A stretch of 16,812 nucleotides of DNA, from positions 1-16,812 of the forward strand of contig JBGTGQ010000098.1 of NCBI GenBank assembly GCA_041746635.1, given 5' to 3'. Below are positions 1-5,427 of the stretch, in pieces. A program made the translations under genes and the position numbers. The notes beneath the pieces were generated by a model, which was given only the letters and a program-made list of their open reading frames with translations, was not told the origin of the DNA and did not search any database. Positions within the stretch are counted from its first letter, which is position 1, and each line of letters opens with the position of its first letter. The stretch is from CAMASH01 sp041746635 (GTDB lineage: Bacteria; Verrucomicrobiota; Verrucomicrobiia; Chthoniobacterales; Terrimicrobiaceae).

Positions 1-400
1 CAATGTTGGTGGAATCTACCGTGTTGACCAATTCGCAGCGGAGCAGACGACCGAAGGGCAGGTAATTTTCGCTGCGTGGCGTTTCTTTGGTGGCAAAGAT
101 CGCCTGAGGGATTGGCGGTGGTGCTTTGGGATTCGAGGCGGGACGGGCCACCGGAGGTTCGTTGGCCGGCTGCGCTGGGTTGGTCGATTTGGCGCTGGTC
201 GGTTCGGGGATGTCCTCATTGAACGAGTAGCCGGTCGCTTTGGTCGCTTGGGCCGGAACGGATGTGTTCACCGGCTCGGGAGAGCGCGGCCCTTTCCGGG
301 TCAGGATAAAGGTGAGGATCAATGCGCCAGCCAGAAGGAACAGGACGAGCCGTCCGGTCGGTTTTTGGAAAAGTTCGGTCCAGATTTTGCGAAGGTTCAT
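1..400 (-). CDS. VirB10/TrbI-like conjugation protein, N-terminal part (runs off the window)
   Basis: This frame opens with ATG at 398-400, overlaps the virB9-like stop as ATGA, and stays open to the window edge, giving about 133 residues. The protein starts with a short cytoplasmic stretch (MNLRKIWTELFQ) and a single hydrophobic segment at about residues 17-33. A Pro/Ala/Thr-rich linker of about 80 residues follows, then the start of a globular part (YLPFGRLLRCELVNTVDSTN). This layout (inner-membrane anchor, proline-rich periplasmic spacer, C-terminal beta-barrel domain) is that of VirB10/TrbI, the T4SS core protein spanning both membranes. The gene order VirB8-like, VirB9-like, VirB10-like supports it. 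The beta-barrel domain and C-terminus are outside the window. The call rests on architecture, the short globular start and position, so subfamily assignment is uncertain. Confidence 0.7.
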   Translation of the reverse strand, partial: MNLRKIWTELFQKPTGRLVLFLLAGALILTFILTRKGPRSPEPVNTSVPAQATKATGYSFNEDIPEPTSAKSTNPAQPANEPPVARPASNPKAPPPIPQAIFATKETPRSENYLPFGRLLRCELVNTVDSTNI

Positions 401-1236
401 TTGAAGTCGGAGGTCAGGGGTTGGGATTCGGCACGGACAACAAGGACATTCCATTTGTTGTCCGGGGCGAGATGGTTGCGGCCCCCATTTCCGTTTCCCG
501 TAATGGCAAAAAAGGCCGGGGTGACGGATTTGGGCGGCATGACGCCCGAAGCGTCCGCGAGAGACTGCGTGTAAATCCGTTCATCGAGCCGGACGGCCAA
601 GTCCTGGGGTTTGTAATAAATGGCCCGGTCGGACGTGTTCTCCAGTTCGATGCAGAAAATCAGCGTGTCCTCCTGCTCGAATCGCCAAACGTCGCGAATC
701 CGGACGGTGAAATTTTCGTAGTAGTTGGCGATTTCAGGGGATGCGTGAAGCACTCCGGCCAAGGCTTCAGGATGATTCCTCGCGAAGAGCGGATAGGCCT
801 TGGCTTTGTCCATCAGGGACAACAACCGCTCAGGCACAAGGGCCACACGTCCGCCATCCTTTCCCGTCCGTTGATCTTGGTAAAACGTGACGTTGTAAAA
901 GGGTTCGCCGGACGCCTTCAGATGCAGGACATATGCCTTGCGATTGAAGATGACGGTCAGATGATCCTCGGCGTCGGGCTTGAGAGCCCGAATGCTGAAA
1001 TAGAAATTTCCCGGCGTGAACGAGATCAGGAATCCGGCATTTTCCTGCTCTTGAATGGCCACTGATTTTGCGTAAAGCCCGGAGATTTCCGCCGGGAACA
1101 TGATGGTCGTTGTTCCCGATTTCGAGGCGACGGGAATGTCATAGATGACAAATTCATCGAGCGGTTTCTGGGTAATCGGTCCGGCGCAAAGCACCAGCGG
1201 AAAAAGGAAGAACGAGAGAGCGGCTGAACATTTCAT
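397..1236 (-). CDS. VirB9/TrbG-like conjugal transfer outer-membrane-complex protein
   Basis: The protein has 279 residues from the ATG at 1234-1236. I chose this start because it places a typical signal peptide at the N-terminus (MKCSAALSFFLFPLVLCAG); the upstream TTG at 1287 would bury it. The mature part is rich in beta strands. The C-terminal half contains a segment resembling the VirB9/TrbG/TraK C-terminal domain: 'RFEQEDTLIFCIELENTSDR', a 'VRLDERIYTQS' strand, then 'PPKSVTP' and 'GGRNHL'. In the T4SS, VirB9 binds VirB7 and VirB10 in the outer-membrane core complex. It overlaps the next gene by 4 nt (ATGA), as expected of co-translated core components. Its upstream neighbour is not virB8 but a CBASS E2-like gene 229 nt away, so an insertion has separated it from the rest of the operon. 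No good Shine-Dalgarno sequence precedes the start. Confidence 0.65.
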   Translation of the reverse strand: MKCSAALSFFLFPLVLCAGPITQKPLDEFVIYDIPVASKSGTTTIMFPAEISGLYAKSVAIQEQENAGFLISFTPGNFYFSIRALKPDAEDHLTVIFNRKAYVLHLKASGEPFYNVTFYQDQRTGKDGGRVALVPERLLSLMDKAKAYPLFARNHPEALAGVLHASPEIANYYENFTVRIRDVWRFEQEDTLIFCIELENTSDRAIYYKPQDLAVRLDERIYTQSLADASGVMPPKSVTPAFFAITGNGNGGRNHLAPDNKWNVLVVRAESQPLTSDFK

Positions 1237-1268
1237 GCGCCCAATCTGGCACAGGAAATTGGGTGACC

Positions 1269-1286
1269 TGCTCCCGTTTGGGAGCA
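1269..1286 (+). terminator. Terminator-like hairpin facing the plus strand
   Basis: TGCTCCC-GTTT-GGGAGCA forms a perfect 7-bp stem with a 4-nt loop. On the plus strand it is followed by AGTTTTTAA. That resembles an intrinsic terminator for plus-strand transcripts, although no plus-strand gene ends here. On the minus strand no U-tract follows, and the hairpin sits 33 nt upstream of the virB9-like start. It may block antisense transcription, or be a leftover of the element or operon boundary. Confidence 0.35.
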
Positions 1287-1318
1287 AGTTTTTAATGGCT
1301 CTCTAGTGCATCGTGGCT

Positions 1319-1334
1319 CTGGATTTCTGGATTT
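1319..1334. repeat. Two tandem copies of an 8-bp unit
   Basis: The unit CTGGATTT occurs twice in direct succession inside the intergenic region upstream of the virB9-like gene. It is short enough to be chance or replication slippage. It is recorded because it lies near the presumed insertion boundary. Confidence 0.4.
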
Positions 1335-1465
1335 GAAGCATGCTGAGTGCCAGCGATGCTCGACTTGAGTTCGCCCTGATATGCACGGTCCCCTCGTTTT
1401 GGTGACATTCGCAGTCTTCTTTTCGCTCGTAGCAGTTGCAGAGGGTTATCGTCTGAGAGGTTCGG

Positions 1466-2119
1466 TCATCGCTTCCCTGTGACGACTCCCCGAAGCCACG
1501 CCGTTGGGAGAACATTGCGAAACTTTCTGACGGCGACGTTGAATTCGCACTTTCCGAGCCGTCTCCGGCAGCCGCAAGGACAGGTCATTTTGTTGGCGAG
1601 GCGCTTCTTTTTGAGCAGGCAGAGTAGGGCTGGGACGACTTGGTCATTACGCTTGAGGCCGAGGAGTTCCTTGTAGTCGTCGAGTTCACCGTGGACGCCA
1701 TGACGGAGCTCGCCAAAAATGAAACCTTGGCCGTGTGTGAGCTTTAGGCTCATCGCATACAGGTAGGGAACGATGCAGGTTTTGCTAAACCCTTGGACGG
1801 TTGGTTCTGCCTGTAGCCGAGCCATGAGACGAATTCGTGAGCCGAGGCACAAGGTTCCGTTGCCATTTACGTGATAATCATTCACGCGGGGAATTCTGCC
1901 TCCTATCTCGCTTACCGTTGGAACCCGCCGGGGAAATTCCTTGGGAATGGAGATTTGAAGTTTGTAGGTGTCGTTGATTCGGGGGTGTCCCTCATGCTCG
2001 GCGGAAAACTGAAAATCCCCTTCCAGTAGAAGGGGATTTCCGTTCGATGGCTGAATCGAGATGAAGGGCTGATCGTTGAGGAACTCGTCCAGCCCCGGAA
2101 TGGCGACTGTATAGGGCAT
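1466..2119 (-). CDS. Stand-alone E2-like conjugating enzyme of a type II-short CBASS, with SEC-C-like tail
   Basis: The protein has 217 residues from the ATG at 2117-2119, which overlaps the CD-NTase stop as TGATG; a GTG at 2131 would add four residues. An E2 (UBC) fold is indicated by the strand 'YKLQISIPKEFPRRVP' (about 52-67), then 'NDYHVNGNGTLCLGS' with the presumed catalytic Cys91, preceded by a conserved-looking His83, and then a helical segment. The C-terminus holds a SEC-C-like zinc motif with Cys180, Cys182 and Cys191 (CxCx8C), but Glu192 stands where the last His/Cys is usual. In E2-only CBASS this enzyme is thought to modify and prime the CD-NTase without a dedicated E1. No E1 or JAB protease gene is present in the window, which fits the 'short' type. 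Translation is probably coupled to the CD-NTase. Confidence 0.78.
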   Translation of the reverse strand: MPYTVAIPGLDEFLNDQPFISIQPSNGNPLLLEGDFQFSAEHEGHPRINDTYKLQISIPKEFPRRVPTVSEIGGRIPRVNDYHVNGNGTLCLGSRIRLMARLQAEPTVQGFSKTCIVPYLYAMSLKLTHGQGFIFGELRHGVHGELDDYKELLGLKRNDQVVPALLCLLKKKRLANKMTCPCGCRRRLGKCEFNVAVRKFRNVLPTAWLRGVVTGKR

Positions 2120-3306
2120 CACATACACCACGGACGAGCCGGTTTTTCAGTAATGATCTGGATGTTCTGGTAGTCTGCGGGTTTGGACGGCAGGAGCGGG
2201 AGAATTTTGGCGATTTCGTCCTGTGGGATACGCAGCCCAAACTTTTGAACGGTGAACTTTTGGATCAGTTCTTCGGTGGTGAGCTTTTCGGTGTTCTGGA
2301 AGTCTGCCCGAGCTTGCTTGAGCCAGCTGTGGAAGTTTCCTTCCAAGTTGAGGTGGGCGTATTTGGGTTCGTACCATTTATCCGCGAAGTCTTCGTTCGG
2401 ATTCACCGGATTGGGGACACGGGGAATTGTCGGAAGGATGTAGCGATCCATGTCACCAAGGATGCGCTCCAGCGCCGAGGTGGTGTTGTCTTCACCCCTG
2501 TAGGCAGCGGCCGCCAGTGTCGTGAGGATGATGGAAATGGGTTTCGAGTCGGGGTTCTTGGCAAACATCGAATCCCGGTGCCGCTTCAAAAGTTGGATGG
2601 CTTTTTGCAGTGGTGTTTTCCATTTCCAAGCGGGGAGTTTGTCCACCTTGGCCTGCTTTGCCATCAGGGCGACTTTTTCCATGAGCCCGGTGGCGACTTC
2701 CATTCGGGATTCAAACCACCTGGCGTAGCCTTCGGAGTTGGAGATACGCCAGTCGGGGTCGATGGAACGGTAGTTGGCCTGACGATTATCGGTGATATTC
2801 CCGGAGTGGTGAGACACGTCTTCGGCGAGCCCACGAGCGAGGCCATTTTTGACCATCTCCTCAGCGAGTGAGGCCCGCTTGGTCATCTCCTCGGGAATCG
2901 AGGGAACGATGTCCTCCGAGAACCGGAGTTCGTCCGCATATTCGAGGCACCAGCAACGGTGTTTCTCTTCGAGTTCCTTTTTGATTTGGCGGGCCTGCCG
3001 GTAGGCTTCGAGTTCGTCACCAACAAGCGTCTTCAAATTCTCCTGAGTGTGGGTGTGTTTGGTGATGCCGGCCTCCAGGCGGCAGCCGACATCCAAGTCG
3101 TAGGATTCGTTTTCGTTAAGCGGGCGAATGACGGTGCCGAGGCGGAAGGAGCCCTGCGCATAAATTCTCGGCTTGTTATCTTTCAGCGGTCCTTCGCAGA
3201 ACCAAGTGCCCAAGTCCTTGTAGCGGTCGTGGGCCTTGTCGTAGGCACTGGGTGGAATTTCCAAAGCGGCCACGAGGGCCTCGATGATCTGATCTTTCGT
3301 CTTCAT
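2119..3306 (-). CDS. CBASS CD-NTase (cGAS/DncV-like nucleotidyltransferase)
   Basis: The protein has 395 residues, a normal length for a CD-NTase. The nucleotidyltransferase signature GSFRLGT lies at 52-58. The metal-binding pair is in ESYDLDVG (Asp70 and Asp72), and the third acidic residue is probably Asp132 in 'SEDIVPSIPEE'. The C-terminal half has the OAS-like helical segment 'KPISIILTTLAAAAY' near 262-276. The enzyme should make a cyclic di- or trinucleotide on phage infection that activates the patatin effector encoded just upstream. I cannot name the clade or product from sequence alone. It follows capV by 29 nt of A/C-rich spacer with no Shine-Dalgarno sequence, and overlaps the E2 gene by one base. 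The C-terminus is EKPARPWCM, with no terminal glycine or alanine for E2-mediated conjugation. Confidence 0.85.
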   Translation of the reverse strand: MKTKDQIIEALVAALEIPPSAYDKAHDRYKDLGTWFCEGPLKDNKPRIYAQGSFRLGTVIRPLNENESYDLDVGCRLEAGITKHTHTQENLKTLVGDELEAYRQARQIKKELEEKHRCWCLEYADELRFSEDIVPSIPEEMTKRASLAEEMVKNGLARGLAEDVSHHSGNITDNRQANYRSIDPDWRISNSEGYARWFESRMEVATGLMEKVALMAKQAKVDKLPAWKWKTPLQKAIQLLKRHRDSMFAKNPDSKPISIILTTLAAAAYRGEDNTTSALERILGDMDRYILPTIPRVPNPVNPNEDFADKWYEPKYAHLNLEGNFHSWLKQARADFQNTEKLTTEELIQKFTVQKFGLRIPQDEIAKILPLLPSKPADYQNIQIITEKPARPWCM

Positions 3307-3335
3307 GGTCGTTTGGGTTTTGTTGGTTGGGTTAA

Positions 3336-4280
3336 TTAGTTGAGTTTGTGACAGGGCTCGAAGGGGGCCGCCTGATGGTCGAAGAACCCTCGGTCGAAGA
3401 GTTCAGAAGAGGCGTGGCGCCATTCGGCCTCACCCATGGCGAGGAGTTCCTTGCTGAGCCTGTCGAGGTGAAAATCCCCCGGTGCGGTTTTGGGGTTCAC
3501 CTCGAAAAAGCGGTCTTTTCCGAGAATGTGTTGCACCATCCCAGAAGCCGACTGCGACTGGCCTCTCATCATAAAGTCGATGACTGGCGCCGCCATTTGT
3601 AACTTTCCTCCCATGGTCTGGAGATCCTTTAGGGAGATGACTTCCTCGGTCGTGCCGATGCGGAGTGCGGCGATTTGGCTCTGTGGTTTTTCGAGGTATC
3701 CCAACGCCTCGCCCACCGCGATCATGATGGGATTGTTCGCCCAGACCCCACCATCAAGAAGTTGCAGGCCCGACTCAGTAACTTCAGGAGGAAGGTAGGT
3801 CGGGGCGGCGCTCGTTGCCATCGCCACATGCACGGCACTCTGCTTGTAATCGGTCTGAAGCCTTTTGTGGTGCGACGTTTTGAAAATGTGAACCCCGCGG
3901 AAGGCGGGGTCATAAGCGGGAATGAGGAGTCGCTTCTCACTTTCGCCGAACTTTCGTTCACCGAGCAACTCGTGGAGTGCCGCCCGCAGGCCAGCACCCG
4001 AATGTTTCACAGCCAGCCAGTGTTTGGCGTTTGCGAGGAGTTTGGGCGGAAAGATTTGGTCCGCCTTGTGAAGGTAGAGGTCTTTGATCTGCTCGGCCGA
4101 GAAGCCGAGGCCCAGGCCGATGGCGATGATGCCGCCAGTGCTGGTGCCCGCGATCAGGTCGAAGTGGTCGATGACCCTCGTCCCCCGTTCTTTTTCCCAC
4201 TGGGCCAGAAAGGACGCGGTAAAGAGCCCTTTCAGCCCTCCGCCGTCCAGAGATAGAATTTGAAACCGGTTGCCTTGCAT
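3336..4280 (-). CDS. capV: CapV-like patatin phospholipase, CBASS effector
   Basis: The protein has 314 residues and complete patatin motifs. The oxyanion-hole sequence DGGGLKG is at 12-18, the nucleophile Ser47 is in GTSTG (45-49), and the dyad Asp176 is in DGGVWANNP. There is no signal peptide or transmembrane segment, so the enzyme is cytosolic and acts on the inner membrane. CapV phospholipases are activated by the CBASS cyclic nucleotide and degrade membrane phospholipids, causing cell death before phage release. The CD-NTase gene follows after 29 nt. A perfect inverted repeat lies 9-29 nt upstream of the start codon, between it and the capP stop. This suggests that effector, CD-NTase and E2 form a transcription unit repressible separately from the regulators. 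The role depends on the CBASS context, since patatins also occur elsewhere. Confidence 0.85.
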   Translation of the reverse strand: MQGNRFQILSLDGGGLKGLFTASFLAQWEKERGTRVIDHFDLIAGTSTGGIIAIGLGLGFSAEQIKDLYLHKADQIFPPKLLANAKHWLAVKHSGAGLRAALHELLGERKFGESEKRLLIPAYDPAFRGVHIFKTSHHKRLQTDYKQSAVHVAMATSAAPTYLPPEVTESGLQLLDGGVWANNPIMIAVGEALGYLEKPQSQIAALRIGTTEEVISLKDLQTMGGKLQMAAPVIDFMMRGQSQSASGMVQHILGKDRFFEVNPKTAPGDFHLDRLSKELLAMGEAEWRHASSELFDRGFFDHQAAPFEPCHKLN

Positions 4281-4288
4281 TTCGTCAC

Positions 4289-4309
4289 TGTAAGCTGTGA
4301 AAGCTTACA
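4289..4309. promoter_or_regulatory. Perfect inverted repeat, likely operator for the CapH-like repressor
   Basis: TGTAAGCT and AGCTTACA are perfect 8-bp arms separated by GTGAA. The site lies in the 41-nt gap between capP and capV, right before the capV start. An arm with the identical 8 bases (AGCTTACA, 5377-5384) also sits at the start of the HTH gene. Two-fold symmetric sites of this size are typical of XRE-family dimers. No convincing -35/-10 pair can be assigned around it. Confidence 0.6.
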
Positions 4310-4321
4310 ATCAACGAGATT

Positions 4322-5026
4322 TTACAAAGACGGGTGTTTTTCCGTTGGAAACATTTCTTCCAGACGGATTCGGGCGACGACCGGGTTCACATCAAATGTC
4401 TCGGCGACCTCTTTTTCGGCTTTGGCTCTTTGGGATTCCCTGAGGCGCTGTCCGAAGGTGGATTCCTCCAAGTATGGGGTGACTAGCTTTCTTACGGTCG
4501 GACGCGGAAGGAGGAGGCCGCCGATGGCTCGGTTCGCCTGCCATTCCCACCACCGCCCATCGTATTTTGGGGTAGCACCGGGACTTGGGGAAATGTCGGT
4601 GCTGCGACATAAAAAATTCCGGGGGCGGTGGTCCCCGGAAGTGTGGCTGAAAAGGTCGGCGGTTTGGTCAGCGATGAAGAGTTTGGGGTGGAGGAGGCCG
4701 TGCCCTCCTTCGTGCGCCAATGTTGATCTCACCCGACGTTCGGCGGTGGCGGTTCCTTCTTCCTCGATCCATGGTGCGATGGTGAATCCGGTTACGGCTC
4801 CCTTTGAGTTGAACACCGTCGATCCCATGATTCCCTCTCCCAAGTCCTCGTAGATCAGCGGGACCTCGAAGTATTTTTCGAGGAAGAGGTCGATCTTGAT
4901 TGGCTCGGGCTCGCTTGGGAGGAGCTTGGCCTGCTTCAGTGCGTCCAAGCAGATGTCGTCGATCTCCCGCGTCTCGTAGAGCAGCCGGAGGGGATACGGT
5001 CCGTCCTTGTTGCGGAACTCCTTCAT
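4322..5026 (-). CDS. capP: CapP-like ImmA/IrrE family zinc metallopeptidase
   Basis: The protein has 234 residues. The zincin motif HEGGH is at 105-109 (LAHEGGHGLLHP). A downstream segment 'RWWEWQANRAIGGLLLP' (about 159-174) supplies the probable third zinc ligand, Glu161, in the EWQAN arrangement typical of COG2856/ImmA-IrrE peptidases. In CBASS loci CapP is a metallopeptidase activated by single-stranded DNA that cleaves the partner repressor CapH and so induces CBASS on DNA damage. It is translationally coupled to the HTH gene by a 4-nt ATGA overlap and directly precedes the CBASS effector genes, matching that role. The same families also form pairs in ICEs (ImmA/ImmR) and some toxin-antitoxin-like pairs, so control of the conjugative element itself is an alternative. 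Assignment to CapP rests on pairing and position. Confidence 0.75.
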   Translation of the reverse strand: MKEFRNKDGPYPLRLLYETREIDDICLDALKQAKLLPSEPEPIKIDLFLEKYFEVPLIYEDLGEGIMGSTVFNSKGAVTGFTIAPWIEEEGTATAERRVRSTLAHEGGHGLLHPKLFIADQTADLFSHTSGDHRPRNFLCRSTDISPSPGATPKYDGRWWEWQANRAIGGLLLPRPTVRKLVTPYLEESTFGQRLRESQRAKAEKEVAETFDVNPVVARIRLEEMFPTEKHPSL

Positions 5027-5370
5027 TTGATGTCTTCGTCGAGGTGTTCCCGAATTTTATCGATCGAAGTGCCGCCTTGGATTTTGGTCTTGAGGGTTCT
5101 GAAGGCCATTCCGGCTTGGGGGTCGGAGAACATCATTTTTCTGATTTCTTCCGCCTCGTCGCGGAAATCGTATTTTTGCAGATCCTCCACGGGGATACCG
5201 ATTTCTTTGGCAAGGAGTTCGATTTTGTCTGCCGACGGGAATCGGCGGCCGAGTTCGATGTCGGACAGGAATGCTCCGGATACACCAATCCTTTTGGCGA
5301 GTTCTCTCAATGAGATGTCTTTTTCCTCCCTAATCTGGCGGAGATAGGAACCGAACGCGGTGTTGTTCAT
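5023..5370 (-). CDS. capH: CapH-like XRE-family HTH repressor
   Basis: The protein has 115 residues. A helix-turn-helix of the XRE/Cro-CI type spans about 6-62: 'LRQIREEKDISLRELAKRIG' followed by the recognition helix region 'VSGAFLSDIELGRRFPS'. The C-terminal 50 residues are charged and helical and could hold the dimerisation segment and the cleavage site for the partner protease. It overlaps the metallopeptidase gene by 4 nt (ATGA), the classic repressor-protease pair arrangement. Upstream, a half-site identical to the capV operator arm ends seven bases before the start codon, suggesting autoregulation. By analogy with CapH it would repress the CBASS genes until cleaved. It starts 57 nt after hsdR, so read-through from the R-M operon is possible. 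Confidence 0.75.
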   Translation of the reverse strand: MNNTAFGSYLRQIREEKDISLRELAKRIGVSGAFLSDIELGRRFPSADKIELLAKEIGIPVEDLQKYDFRDEAEEIRKMMFSDPQAGMAFRTLKTKIQGGTSIDKIREHLDEDIK

Positions 5371-5384
5371 GATGTGAGCTTACA
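5364..5384. promoter_or_regulatory. Degenerate operator copy at the repressor gene start
   Basis: The right arm AGCTTACA (5377-5384) is identical to the arm of the perfect operator before capV. With the same 5-nt spacing the left arm reads TGTTCATG, keeping only TGT. The inner 12 bases TGTGAGCTTACA (5373-5384) also form a 10/12 palindrome. The site touches the start codon of the HTH gene, so binding could block its own transcription or translation. Confidence 0.45.
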
Positions 5385-5427
5385 CTGCTTGACGCCAAGG
5401 TTCCACTGATTCCTTCCATGCCGCGAT

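Larger units (their letters stand above)
1237..1465 (-). other. Intergenic stretch at the left edge of the defence cargo
   Basis: These 229 nt lie between the last CBASS gene and the virB9-like gene and should contain the left insertion boundary. A 70-codon open frame (1303-1515) crosses part of it, but it overlaps the E2 gene, resembles nothing I know and is probably not coding. I see a hairpin at 1269-1286 and an 8-bp tandem duplication at 1319-1334. I see no convincing promoter, tRNA remnant or transposon end, and no terminator oriented to end the minus-strand CBASS transcript. virB9/virB10 expression therefore probably depends on read-through from the cargo or on a promoter I cannot recognise. 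Confidence 0.5.

Noticed and set aside
322..1065. A long plus-strand frame (247 codons) opposite the virB9-like gene.
   Set aside because: It is an antisense shadow: the minus-strand frame has a signal peptide, family resemblance and correct operon position, while this one resembles nothing.
1303..1515. A 70-codon minus-strand frame overlapping the E2 gene end, with several cysteines.
   Set aside because: It overlaps a confident gene, has no Shine-Dalgarno sequence or recognisable family, and its composition looks like out-of-frame translation.
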